Assembly (NCBI GenBank): GCA_001931905.2
Contig: MSJI02000008.1
Coordinates: 1-35,879 of the forward strand
Source of the DNA: Cladosporium sp. IMV 00045
Taxonomy: Eukaryota > Ascomycota > Dothideomycetes > Cladosporiales > Cladosporiaceae
Direction: 5' to 3'
Length of the DNA: 35,879 nt
The translations under genes and the position numbers were made by a program. Position 1 is the stretch's first letter, and each line of letters begins with the position of its first letter. The notes under the pieces were generated by a model, which did not search any database, was not told the DNA's origin, and saw nothing but the letters and a program-made list of their open reading frames with translations. Positions 21,490-32,370 of this stretch are shown piece by piece.

Positions 21490-22391
21490 TCAAGATGCAT
21501 TAAGAAAGTCGACGGCCGCTTGATAGACCTTGTCCCTTGCTTGACCTGCAGCAGAGTCGGGAGTCAGATCGGGTGCAACATCCCACGCGTGATCGAGCCC
21601 TTCGACTAGATGGTACTGCATGTTGATCCCGGGATCTTGTCGTAGTTTGTTCGCTATCACTCCACTGTCGTAAGCCAAGCTATCTGAGTCGCCACAGATG
21701 AGCAGTGCTCGCCGAGGAAATCTGTTCGTTTCCGCGAAGATGGGTGAGATTCGAGGATCCTTCCTGTCCAGAGTTGAATCTTGCAAGTAATTCCAATCTA
21801 TCAGATCCATAAGCCAGGGTTTCAGCATAGGCGGGCTCGAGTGGTGTAGCTCATTCCTAACCGAAGACTTGATGGAAAAGTCGACAGGAGGATAGAAAGT
21901 GATGATGGCCTTAAAGGTATCCTTGGGAAAGGTCACAGCAGCAGTGACCAAAGCGTTATGGGCTCCTGCGCGCATCCGGAGATCGCCACATGCTCAATGT
22001 CGTAGGTCTCAAGACGACTGAGAACATATCTCACAACATCCTCAGCGTCGTGTTGAGCAGCCGGAAATGGGTTTTCTGGGGCCATGCTATACGTCGAGTC
22101 TATGACTGTGAACCCCGTCTCGTCAGCGATTCGGCGGCAGAACTTGTCGCTCTCGCCGTGACAGGGCATCATCCACCCGCTGCCATGAAAGTTGATTAAA
22201 ACAGGACCCGGGTTTTTGGCGGAGGTCGAAGGTTCGTAGATGTGTGCCCGGATGGATCGACCTGCATCTCTCGATGGAATTTCCAGTACACGGCCTGGGT
22301 GAGCGATGGGTAACCCTTAAAAATTTTTGACGTCGAACCGCATGAGGGTTGCAGTGGCCTTCAAAATCGGATACTGTAGGTAAGAAGCCAT
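21490..22391 (-). pseudogene. Esterase/lipase (HSL-like alpha/beta hydrolase) pseudogene
   Basis: Reading leftward from an ATG at 22389-22391 the frame encodes a fungal HSL-type carboxylesterase of about 300 residues with two lesions. An in-frame TAA (22317-22319) interrupts it after residue 24, and the same frame then resumes with the recognisable IPSRDAGRSIRAHIYEPS. The oxyanion motif NFHGSG and the block YSMAPENPFPAAQHDAEDV are intact. At the nucleophile elbow (21970-21977), five bases stand where six are expected. The frame therefore shifts and no Ser can be read in GxSAG. Downstream in the shifted frame, RAGAHNALVTA, the candidate catalytic Asp (GDSDSLAYD) and His (GLDHAWD) remain, to a stop at 21490-21492. 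With the nucleophile gone and two breaks this is a dead gene. I see no intron that would remove either lesion. Confidence 0.85.
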
Positions 22392-24913
22392 GTTTGTTGT
22401 TCTTGTACAAGTGGTTTAAAGAAGCTGGCGCGAATTATATCAAGAAGAAGAGATGAAGTTATAAGACCCAGGTACTTTGGCTAGCGGCTCTTGATGAGAC
22501 TCTTGCATCATCGCTTTATACATACTTGGGAGGTAACATTATGCAAGTTTTGGTAGTCGGGTACGGAAGGCTTTCTATCCGCAAGCCAACGGCGGTACGG
22601 CAGAAAATGAGAATCATTGTGCCGTTGTTCTCCAGACAATTCAGAACATATACCAGTCGAACACTTCGATGAACTAGTAATTCCATTGGGGCTGAGTATG
22701 ATGGCTCAAAGTTTAGCAATCGATGCCCTGAACTTGGTATGCCACTATTGGCGCGAGTCAGCTGACTACCAAGAGTTCAGATGTCGAGTGTTGTTCTTGT
22801 TCCTACTGCAAATATGTCTATCATGGCAGACCTGGGAAAGATAGGTAAGCCATCCTGGCGTTGACGATGGCCTGGGTTCGCCAAAGAAAGTTCATGTACT
22901 CAAGTCAAGAAAGCGACACACGTCGTTCGAAGTGAAGGTCACCACAAAAGGTCCTTGGATGACTCCCCACCTCACTCGGACCTTCCGAGGCTCTCCCCCC
23001 CGAATTAGGGTTTCGTTACACAAACCAAAAAAACGGTCTGAAAGTCGAGCCGTTCTCTTTGCTAAATAGCAGACCAAAATCCGGCTTGTTGCTAATGTGG
23101 CTTTGGCTCTCTTTGCCAGCAGTCTTCCATCATAAATCCTGCTGTTTGCGATCGCGACAAATGCTCACATGAATCATGTTTTGCCCTAGAGACCTGGCTT
23201 ATTGCACGAGATGCTCATTCACCCGGACGAGTCGATTGAGGACGCCTGCCAAGATCAGATGAACCGTTTTAAAGCTATCGAAGACGCGATGGGTAGCTGA
23301 ACACCCAAGCTGGCCGAAAATCCAAGACCATTATGGGAGTTGAAGGTCACATGAGCAATCGTATGTATACACGCTGTACTCTCCGGAGTTCATCTCTTCG
23401 TCGCAAGAACGGTGCCCCACATGTCCAAGAAACGCCAGACTCTGCCTCGTTTCTTACTGGCGATCGATTGGTCAGGTTTCTTCACAATGAACAACTAGTG
23501 GTGTAATCACTTACTGCTGACTGACTTTCTTGTCGGACGACATATGGTTGTCAGTGGTATGCATATTGTCGGATTTGCTTGTTGTCGGGTCGTCAAGGTC
23601 TTGTGGCACAAGCGGCGGGGTTGAAGTCTGGGGGGATGACTTCGGCATTCTGTGAGTCTTTCTCATTATATCCTGCCTTCCAATGCCCTTCAGACGCAAA
23701 CGGTGTATAAAGCAGAACCTTCTAGGTGGGCGAAGCACAGAAAGATCTTGAGCATTTATATTAGATACTCAGGCATATTGACCAAAGCAGCTGGGAAGCA
23801 CAGCCTACGTACATCGCTTAGCATTGCTTTTCGCCCCTGAGGTCATAATCAGGATCCTTTGGCAATCGCTCAAGCTGATCTGCACTTGATACGACAGTCA
23901 AACATTTTCAAACTGCTAAATTCGGAAGCAAAGTCAAGGTGCGACGATCTCTTGGCTTCGAGTACTCATGATGTCTGTTGATGTGCTTTGCTGACAGGGC
24001 TAGTACATTTCGAGCTCTTCCGGCATGAAACGAATGCGTTCATAGCACCATCATAGCACCGCCATAGCCATAGGTCGAGGTGGAAGTGTCGAGAGCTTGA
24101 CAGCTCCCTACAGGACAGAAAGACTCCTATCACATCGAACTCCCATACACTAAGGCATCACTAGAGTACCTGATCACTGGTACTCGTTTCACATTCAAAA
24201 ACGGCGATGCATCTCCGGCAACGAGTCCAGAAATCGGGCTCCATTTATCGTGGGATATAGGGCTCAGACTCGTCAGGCTCGTCAGGCTTACATATCGCCA
24301 GCATCGTCCACAGATTGCACCCGCTTTCAGCTCTTGATTTGCGGCCTATCGCGCTTGGCAATGACCTAGGAGCATGCACTGTGCCTCAATGCGCAACTCG
24401 AACTGACCAACTGGCGAGGAACGAGATCCACACTTTGAGACTATTGGATGCCTGGAAAAGCCATAAGGAGCCCGTCCAGCTCACTTGTTGCTACACATTG
24501 TGGTGCTTGTGTGACCCTTCTCAACACCATCAGAAGACAATACTAAAGCCGTTCGTTAACAATGCCTTCGCCGACTCGCATCAGCTTGCTATCAACAGTG
24601 AAGCTAAATGTGGCGGTAGAAATTTTGGCTGTCAATACATGACAATGGTCACTCATGGCTATCATCTGAACAACGATACTGTGTACGAAAAACGCGGTTC
24701 ATAGCCTGACGGGTGGCTTGCATTTTGCGTGGAGGTCAGCCGACGTGTGTATACTCACAGGTTTGCAATCTCTTGGGGTTGGGCGGAGTATGGTGTGATG
24801 TCGTTCACCTCCTCTCAAAAGTCTCCCAGGTCACATCGTTCCATCTCTTTGCCACTTGTTCACGCCTCGGACTTAGCTCATTTGTTCTTCTCGTCTGAGC
24901 CATATCAGCTACC
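22392..24913. other. Intergenic, about 2.5 kb, gene-poor
   Basis: No gene is recognised on either strand. Minor features are small direct repeats only: GCTCGTCAGG in tandem near 24265-24290 and repeated CATAGCACC near 24041-24070. The open frame at 24315-24704 has no domain or splice evidence. Confidence 0.45.
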
Positions 24914-25786
24914 ATGGCAACCGGGTTTGAGGTTCTTGGTGCTGTTGGCACGGCGCTACAGCTCGTGAAACTTGCTACCAACGCAGTTGAATTCTTTTCG
25001 GATATGGCAACTGGCTTTAAAGACCTGGACGGCAAAATCGGTCTTATCAACAAGGAGCTGAAAGATTTCAAGGAGAGCGCCAAGTTTGCCCACCTCAACC
25101 TTGACCATTATCAAATAGACGACCTGGGTCTGAAGCAAGCTCTCTGCCGGTACGAAAGTACCATATCACAGCTCGGTCGGAAGATGCAGAAGATCCACGG
25201 CAAGAAGAAGTTATGGGGCAAGACGAAGATGTGGATGCAGTTGATGAAGAGCGACAGTGAGGTGGCTATGCTCAGGGAGCAACTGAGGCAGCACACCCGG
25301 GAACTCTTGACAAAATTCACGGCCGCGGCATTGGTTCAGATCAAGAAGGACGTCAAAGAGATCAAAAGAGATGTCAAGGGAGTCCAGTCTGACGTGAGAG
25401 CACACTACGAGTTCAGTCGCAGCTCGCACCAATCGATCATGTCGAGCCAGAATTCCTCCGAAGAAAACATCAAGGCGTTCATTGACTCGAGACTTGCTAC
25501 TTTGAGCATCACGACGCCAACATTACCACCTGCAGACCTAGACGATGACGGACTTTTCGACTTCCATTCCCCTCCACTTTCACCTGTCAATGGGTCGCCC
25601 GTGGGGTCCATTGCAGCATCAACGACAGCATGGTGCTACTACAACCTGAAGAGAAAAGACAGTAAGGACTCTTACGCGTTTTGCGAGGGATCGAGCTGCT
25701 ACGCACTCTCAGTCAATTCTACGACTACCTCGGATGGTGGGCATCCATTCGCTCCCTCTTCGTTTCCTGCTTCACTAGCATCATAG
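24914..25786 (+). CDS. HeLo-like/STAND N-terminal-domain protein without a nucleotide-binding domain
   Basis: An intronless frame of 290 residues; the ATG at 24914 has an ideal context (CTACCATGGC). Residues 1-100 (MATGFEVLGAVGTALQLVKLATNAVEFF...) match the pattern of the helical domains found at the N-terminus of fungal NLR/STAND receptors: a hydrophobic amphipathic first helix followed by helical, Lys/Glu-rich segments. Residues about 112-165 form a likely coiled coil (AMLREQLRQHTREL, IKKDVKEIKRDVKGVQSDV). The rest is Ser/Pro-rich and looks disordered, with a Cys/Tyr-containing tail. In complete receptors a NACHT or NB-ARC domain and ankyrin, WD or TPR repeats would follow; none is fused here. 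An ankyrin pseudogene lies 600 bp downstream on the same strand, beyond a 5S rRNA gene. A role in self/non-self recognition is inferred from the domain only. Confidence 0.7.
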   Translation: MATGFEVLGAVGTALQLVKLATNAVEFFSDMATGFKDLDGKIGLINKELKDFKESAKFAHLNLDHYQIDDLGLKQALCRYESTISQLGRKMQKIHGKKKLWGKTKMWMQLMKSDSEVAMLREQLRQHTRELLTKFTAAALVQIKKDVKEIKRDVKGVQSDVRAHYEFSRSSHQSIMSSQNSSEENIKAFIDSRLATLSITTPTLPPADLDDDGLFDFHSPPLSPVNGSPVGSIAASTTAWCYYNLKRKDSKDSYAFCEGSSCYALSVNSTTTSDGGHPFAPSSFPASLAS

Positions 25787-25914
25787 TTATGCGTGGTCAG
25801 GGTCAGCCTCCTCAACGGCACTTCTAATCTGTTTGGCTTTCAGGGAGGGCTGTTGATAGTTTCAACATTTATTTCTTTGGTGTGTTTATGTACACGGTAT
25901 ATAAATATGCTATC

Positions 25915-26033
25915 ACATACGACCATAGGTCAGTGAAAACTGGGCATCCCGTCCGCTCTGCCATAAATAAGCACTGAACCGGGCGACTAGTACTAGAGTG
26001 GGTGACCATCTGGGAATCCCGCCTGTTGTATGT
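25915..26033 (+). rRNA. 5S ribosomal RNA (dispersed gene)
   Basis: The 119-nt stretch begins ACATACGACCATAGG and ends CTGTTGTATGT. Its two ends pair (ACATAC with GTATGT) as in all fungal 5S rRNAs. Internal hallmarks are present: GGCATCCCGTCCGCTCTGCC, AATAAGCACTGAACCGGG (pairing with GGTCAGTG to form helix II) and GGGTGACCATCTGGGAATCCC. A T-run at 26033-26037 serves as the RNA polymerase III terminator. A TATATAAATAT element at 25898-25908 lies just upstream, as required by 5S genes of several ascomycetes. It is a single copy on the plus strand, as expected for the dispersed 5S genes of filamentous ascomycetes. Helices look intact, so it is probably functional. Confidence 0.9.
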
Positions 26034-26390
26034 TTTTGACACTTGTTAACAAAGTATCTTTTTGCATCTCCTATGAATGATTTGTCTTCGGGCTGGATTA
26101 TTACCATTGTCGATCGGTGATGTGTTGCAAATGATGGTTCGTCTATGAAAGTCCGCGATTGGGTAAACCCGTCTACAGTGTCTTGTCAATCAAGCGTGAA
26201 CCACAAATCTCAACATCAGATCCCCAAGTTGCCTCGATCTGCGACGGTTCTCAACCCACGTGAAGCGAGTTGCGAAGAAGGCGACTGCGTCAAACATTCT
26301 CGGACTACCCATTCTCTCCAACTTGGGGCATTCAATGGCTGGCGAAGAGGCTTTCTACTTCCATCATTCCTGACTTGACCTAGCTGGACC

Positions 26391-27728
26391 ATGGGCGCAG
26401 ACCAGCGCGAGCTTGAGATAGCATGCAAGGCGAACGACGTTGCGCGCGTGCGTGAGCTGTTCGCCACAAGACAACTGAACGACAACGACGCGACCAAATG
26501 CAGCTTCCATGCATCGCCTGACTTGGCACTCATGCGATGTTTGCTTGAGCATGGCGCTGACTTCTCGAGGTACTTGTTGGTGAAACCACCACCCTCTTTG
26601 GATATGGTCAAACTCTTCGTCGAATTTGGCTACGACGTGAAAGCCGAGGGACACAAGATGCTCCAGTAAGCACATACCCTTGACGCAGATCACATGGAGG
26701 TAGATGGACTGAAAGACTGCCAGGGATTTCGCTCGTGACCGAGAAGCCCTCGACTGGCTGATCGACCACGGTGCGGACGCTAGTCGTACAGACGATACCC
26801 GAGACGATCACTATTCCCTTCGCCGACTCATTGGCGCGCAAGACTACTCGCTCAAATTACTCAACATGATCGCCGCGTCAGGGGATATAGAGCTGTTCGA
26901 CCACATCGTGTCCCGCGGCGCGGGCCCTCAGCGCAGCACTCAACATGATCGCCGCGTCAGGGGATATAGAGCTATTCGACCACATCGTGTCCCGCGGCGC
27001 GGACCCTCAGCGCAGCATGGCCCTTCCACCGCGCGAGCAGGTATCCCGACCCTGAGAAAACCATCGTAATGATTGATCATCTCCTGGACAAGCACCACAT
27101 GGACATAGAAGCCAACAACGAAAAGCTCCTGAGAACGGTAGACTCTGTCGACTTTGGCACCCCTCTCAACCTTGCCGTCCACCACCGGAACCTAGCCGCC
27201 GTCAAGTATTTGCTGAAGAGGGGCGCGCAGCCGAGAGATGCTGCTGATCAATGCGCAGGGCAATTGGGTGCAATGCCGTTCTTACCAGCTCTCGGTCCAC
27301 TGTTAGATGCCGGTGCTGATCCCGATGACGCCCTCAAGTTGGTGATACGTACATACGACATCGAAGCTGCGAGGTTATGTGTAGAAGCTGGTGGAGACCT
27401 AAGGGTAATCATCTCAATCCAGGAGGCTCGCACTGCTAGGCTAGCTGCCAGACCGGGACCTAATTCGGATAACGAGGAGGAGCATTATGATGATGAACAT
27501 CCTTCTGACGATGAAAGTGACGCAGGATGGAATGATGAAATGGAAAATTTTCTTCGGTCGTATAATCACGTTAGATAGCTGAATAGTCCAGAGCTTACTG
27601 ATGATATAGCAATAGACAGACTAGCAGCCTTAATAGATGGATATCAAAGTAAAGCTCTAATTGCAAGCCTGTCCATATCAGATAGATGCGGTAATTTCAT
27701 ATTGTTACTAGAATTAATCTCAAGGTAA
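26391..27728 (+). pseudogene. Ankyrin-repeat protein gene, broken by a 79-bp duplication and other lesions
   Basis: The ATG at 26391 (GGACCATGGG) opens a first exon to 26665; an intron 26666-26723 joins it to exon 2. The protein shows ankyrin units: LMRCLLEHGADF, MVKLFVEFGYDV, ALDWLIDHGADA, ELFDHIVSRGA and, further on, LAAVKYLLKRGAQP, LGPLLDAGADP and AARLCVEAGG. A near-perfect 79-bp tandem duplication (26860-26938 / 26939-27017) shifts the frame by one. An apparent extra C near 27027 shifts it again, and the downstream frame (27069-27578) then resumes with an ankyrin-like sequence. A TAG at 27576-27578 cuts an acidic region, after which the same frame runs 49 codons further to TAA 27726-27728. 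No intron removes the duplication in frame. Ankyrin repeats bind proteins; the partner is unknown. The last 200 bp are markedly AT-rich compared with the rest. Confidence 0.75.
26860..27017 (+). repeat. 79-bp tandem duplication inside the ankyrin gene
   Basis: Two adjacent 79-bp copies begin CTCAACATGATCGCC at 26860 and at 26939. I see two mismatches (GAGCTGTTC versus GAGCTATTC, and GCGGGCC versus GCGGACC), so the event is recent. Because 79 is not a multiple of three it shifts the frame. Confidence 0.9.
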
Positions 27729-27761
27729 GATAGGCTTACTAAGTCAAGCCAAGATGAGATG

Positions 27762-28746
27762 CTACAAAGACTCTGAGAAGATATCATGCTTCTCCCAACC
27801 CATCGCCTTGATATAAATCTTGCAGCTCTCCAGTAGTCTCCCTTTCACGCCTCCCGTACCTCTGACTGCTTCATTCTCTTTTGTCCTAACGTCCATTCCT
27901 TCGAAAGCACCGAAAGCATTAGAAAAATCCAAGCCTTTGACCTTTCGCCAGATCGATAGAATGTCATGTGGATGCAGTGGGATTCGATTCGGAATACTCC
28001 AAAAGAATGTGAAGCTGATGACATCGGTCTTCCCAGGGACTGGGTTCATCGCGGAAGGCGAGGTAAAAATGGTATCCGCGATGAAGAGGTTGTCTTTCCA
28101 ATGAAGTAGTAAAGAGCCGGGGAAGTGCCCACCAGCCAAGATAGCTGTTGTATCGGAACCGGGAAGCAGTGGGGTGCAGGTGTCGGTGAGAAATTTGATA
28201 AAAGCACCAGAAGTATCGATGCGTTCCAACCACTGCTTATCTGGCTCGCCAACATATACTGGGCAGGAGAAAGAGCGGCTCCAGTCGGCCCATGTACTGT
28301 AGTAGTGGGGATGGGAGATCACGATCGCTTGCAGACCACCAAGCTCATTGATTCTGTCGACGGTTTCGCTGTCAAGAAACGGTATCAAGTCCCATAGAAT
28401 GTTGCCTGCGGCAGTCTGTATGAGTATTGCACGCTCGCCGATGGCAAACTGGCAGCTGTCAGAATCGTTTCACTACATTCGAGGAGATTTGAGGTACCTT
28501 AGGCTCAGTCCTAACGAACCAAATGTTCGGATTGACATCGTCCCGCCACCACACATTGCGGAAGCCGTCTTGCTTCAGCTTCTTGAGGCTCGTGAATTGC
28601 TGGCCCGTAGGTGGTACGAATTGTCTTGGATCATCGCAGATCTTGCAATTTTCCATATCGGTTGGAGTTGGATATTGCGTGCCGCAAGCTTGACAGAGTA
28701 TGAAGTTCTCTGCGATTCGCAGTTGCCCATGGCCTTGTTCCGCCAT
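27762..28746 (-). CDS. Metallo-beta-lactamase-fold protein with N-terminal Cys4 zinc-ribbon-like segment
   Basis: Two exons on the minus strand, 28746-28498 and 28448-27762 (intron 49 nt, GTACCT..CCAG), give 311 residues. The first exon holds CQAC and CKIC pairs about 15 residues apart (residues about 18-37), a likely small zinc knuckle. The intron joins TEPK to FAIGERAILIQT, a natural beta-strand entry into the MBL fold. The usual HxHxDH metal motif is replaced by SHPHYYSTWADW. A second-shell His (GGHFPGS) and the bridging Asp (FIADT) are retained. The HPHYY variant is, as far as I know, usual for this fungal subgroup, so an altered metal site rather than decay is likely. The substrate is unknown. 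Its 3' end faces the end of the ankyrin pseudogene 34 bp away. Confidence 0.82.
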
Positions 28747-30219
28747 GATCTAAAATAGTTCGAGCGGATGTTGCAGTGATGAATCTTTGGACTTGCAGGA
28801 TACTGGTCAAGGTAAGCAGAGGAGACCGGGGATGGTTTCACACATTGATATATTAACGAGCCTCTGTTGCTCCGCTCCTCAACTTAGGTAGCAATCGATT
28901 TTTGATTCCACCTGACCATTTTCCGTCCGTCGATGGGGGTTCTGGACATCACTAATAGATTTGTAAACATTGACGGAATCAATACCATAGCGGGGTAAAA
29001 GACTAGGTTAAGTACATGTACCTTCAATGTTACTCTTCGACCTATCGGCTGCGATATGCTCATTCAGGCAGGATATGCAAATGAACTCAAACCTAATCGA
29101 TGGCAAACATAGCATGCTTACCAAACGAACAAGTATCGCAATAGAGCGAGGTCATAGCATGCCTTCGGGGTTTGTAGGTCTTCCTCTTACCATGATGATG
29201 TGTTTGTATCATCGAGACACACTGGCTGGATGCTGGATATCTCCCGTAAAAGCTACATTCCTTATCGTCAAGATCAATCCGAGAATATCGAGACGAGATG
29301 CAATAATGTACCTGTTCGCATTTCTCAAGACAATAGACGCGACTGGTGGGGATGGTTGGAGAGCTGCTGGGTACGCTATATCACAGCGTGATTGGATTTA
29401 AGAATAATCGGTCATAAATATTCGATCGTTTCTGGATTGTACGACCATCTGGATGTACAGCATATCACGTGCTTCTGAAATTAATGTTTTCCTTTCGAAA
29501 GAGCCCCTCAGACTGTAGTACTTCTTTTCGAAAGTCACCAAGGTAAACATCGACGCCACCAACACCGGTTGAGTCCAGCCTCGCCACGGCCGAGCGGGTC
29601 AAACGCGCTCCGCGCAATTTCACGATCATCACCGCAGCCTGTGCCCAACTTCTCTTCTTTTCACATAAATCTACGTCGCAGTCTTTTCCTATGGATCTCG
29701 TTTATATGTGAGTGCGACAATACACACGTGCAGACCATGCGGGCCACGACACCAAAGGTACGCTCATGCAGGCTCGCGTACCTACGGTACGTTGCTGCGG
29801 CCAACTGGCTGCCGAAGGAATCGGCTGCGCCTCTCGTGAGCCGTTCCAGGATTAGCAACACCTCATGCAGGCTGACTCTTGGTACTCCGGTACTCTGGTA
29901 TCTGGATCAGCCTCTCACGACTGCAGCGGCATCATTCGATGGGTGTTATTATTACCGTCGTGCTTTGCCCCCACCTTCACTGCAAAGCCATGCTGGTCGG
30001 ATCATCGTCGAAGAGTAAGACATGTTGGCTCGTCAGGTCTGAGTATATCATCATTCCATTTGCCTTGCGTTGCCTCGTCGCCTTGATATCATCTCAACCG
30101 AACCTTTCTCTATTCATACTCAATACGAAGAGCAGTTATCGTCGTGCACCCGCCCATTACGGGTCCTTGTTTTCCTTGCCTTTTCCTTGAGTCTTTCGCT
30201 TATGCAATAATTCTCAATA
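28747..30219. other. Intergenic, about 1.5 kb
   Basis: This is a divergent spacer between the MBL gene (-) and the mucin-like gene (+). No coding frame with domain or splice support is seen on either strand. Confidence 0.45.
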
Positions 30220-31777
30220 ATGGTCACACTCGCTAAGCTCATTTATCTGTCCGTTTACTTTTATCACTGTGGAGCGAATGCAAGAGCAGTCTACCGTATG
30301 CAAGCCTTCCGGATCATCGTGCATGATCGACACTGACGGCCTCCAAGGTTACCATCCGAACTCAAACAGCTCTTCAATCAACACAAACACACAAAGTCCA
30401 TGTCATCTGTCAGCGATAGTTACAAGTCCAGCTGTTTCCCAAAAACCATCTCTCACATTTCGACAAGATCTTGAATCACAAACCAGCACAGACAAATACC
30501 CACTCATCGGAGAGCAGTCAGCTTCGGATATAGCTCTTCCAAGCCTCGTTGTCGCAAGCTCGGCGAGTGCTTTCTTAGGCCCATCTGCAGGGCCGCAGTC
30601 ATCTTCCCTAATTGGAAACCTCTCAGCCCCGGTGCTCGGGATCCACTCTCAGGAATCGAGTTGGTTACCATCTCGCCGTATCAGTGTTCTATCCTCAAGG
30701 CTGCCTAGCAGCACATCTCAATCACTTCCCTTCGCCACGTCTACCAAATCGCAGTCCTCCTTTGACCTTGAATACCTACTTGGAGCCTTCAATCAATTCC
30801 CTTCCTCGACTGAACACTCGTATACATCACTGCATATACCAACCACGACTATGACATCGCCCCAGGCGTCTGAACCTCCGGAGAATGCACTGGATGTACT
30901 CCTTTCTGCCCTACCCAGCGATGTCGCCTCAAGTCTCGAAGCTGGCTATAGTATAGTGACCCACCAGCTTCTTGCCACGAGTCAAACAGAGACCACAAGG
31001 CCTGCACCACGCCCTTCGCCATCAGATCAAACAGAACGGTCTGAGCTTCCAACGTCAAGACAACAAACCAGGACAGGAGAGCGACCGACAACGGGCCACA
31101 CTGCACGTCCAACATCTCAATCTTCTCAACGGCCTGTGTCGAAAAGCACCTCGCGCCCCTCAATAGACCACCCACCTCGACCAACCTCACACCATTCACC
31201 AAGACCATCAACCCATACTACATCGTCCTCCTCCGAGACACCGACCACCCATTCCCCAACAACACTCTCTACAATCCCCTCAACAACAACCTCTCCACCC
31301 TCGTCCACGACCCCACCCAACCAAACCGCCGACCTAACAAACGCGGCCGAATCCTCCGAACCCAGCATAACAGCCGCCCGACAACAATCCAACGGCACCA
31401 TAGCAGGCATAGCAACAGGCACCGTCGCCGGCATCGTCCTAATCACAGTCGCGATATTCTTCCTCCTGCGTCGCCGCCAACGCAAGCGCGCCCTCGCCGC
31501 CGCCGCCGGCCCGCAACAAGCCTACCCCGAAGTCGCCTGGCTGTACGATCCCGTGCGCTCGCCGCCCAGATCGCTCTCGCCTTCTCCCCAGCTCGGCGGC
31601 GCGAGTCCGCAGCTTGGCATGACGCAAGTGCAGGCGAGGCGGAGCAGCTTGCTGGCGCCGGAGGTGGTGGTCATGGAGGGTGAGCCTTTGCTTCCGCCGC
31701 CGGGGAGAGTCGCCACGAGGGAGAATAGTCCTGCTCGCGGTGCGGGTGGGAGGGATGCGAGTCCGGCGGGGAGATGA
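30220..31777 (+). CDS. Mucin-like single-pass membrane protein with Ser/Thr/Pro-rich ectodomain
   Basis: I propose exons 30220-30295 and 30348-31777, giving 501 residues. The uninterrupted frame alone would start at ATG 30278 and lack a signal peptide. The ATG at 30220 encodes a signal-peptide-like start (MVTLAKLIYLSVYFYHCGANA). A 52-nt intron 30296-30347 (GTATGC, branch CACTGAC, acceptor CCAAG) joins it to the long frame exactly in phase. The ectodomain (about residues 27-375) is very rich in Ser, Thr and Pro with RPTS/RPS-type repeats near 31090-31220, expected to be heavily O-mannosylated. One transmembrane helix (GIATGTVAGIVLITVAIFF) is followed by LRRRQRKR and a Pro/Ser-rich cytoplasmic tail. 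This topology resembles fungal cell-surface sensors and mucins; no WSC or other named domain is visible. The function is unknown. Confidence 0.72.
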
Positions 31778-32370
31778 GGATGATGATGATTATTGAGGGG
31801 TGGTCTGCTGCAGATAAATGATACCCTGGCCTTCAGCGCGGCGGGCGTTGTGGTCATTTTGGAATGGCGCTTTTTGTTGTTTCGCTTGGGAGGGTGTGGG
31901 TTGCTAGATCAATGTACACGGCCTTGTCCGATTAGATGTTCTCTTTATGAATAGATTGTACGAATACGGCCTTCGCTTCGCCCATAATTAAGCTCTGAAC
32001 CAACCGTTTTCTCTGTACATCGCGTTAATTGCTGTTAGTGATGATTTTTGACGCCACCAGATATCCCGCCCCAATCAACATGTGCTGCCAAATCTCCTGT
32101 ATAGTCTTGACTTGAAGCTGGCCACAAGTCACCCCTTCACCCGCCTTACCCAGGTCCGAATCGTGATTTCCTGGAAACGAGCTACAGATGCGCCCCACTC
32201 CACACAATAGGCATTCTGTGCCCCTGCCGTCGTCATCATGTTGGACGACCCATTGCGCCCTCGAAGCATTCCAGTCACTTGCACCCGAGCGATGGTTTGC
32301 ACGCTACCCGTGCCTACTCTGCAAGATTTTTGCGAACTAGATCCCGTGGAAAGAGTCAAGGCAACTGAGT
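31778..32370. other. Convergent intergenic region
   Basis: This holds the 3' flanks of the mucin-like gene (+) and the Zn2Cys6 gene (-). No credible gene is visible; the open frames on both strands are short. Confidence 0.5.

Noticed and set aside
24255..24290. Short direct repeats (GCTCGTCAGG)
   Set aside because: Too few and too short for a CRISPR array or satellite, and CRISPR arrays are not expected in a fungus.
24315..24704. 129-codon frame before the HeLo-like gene
   Set aside because: Composition is ordinary noncoding, with no domain and no conserved motif that I recognise.
18708..28505. Shared 12-mer GTACCTTAGGCT at 18708 and 28494
   Set aside because: Only two copies, one of them across a splice donor in the MBL gene. 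Likely chance rather than a dispersed repeat.
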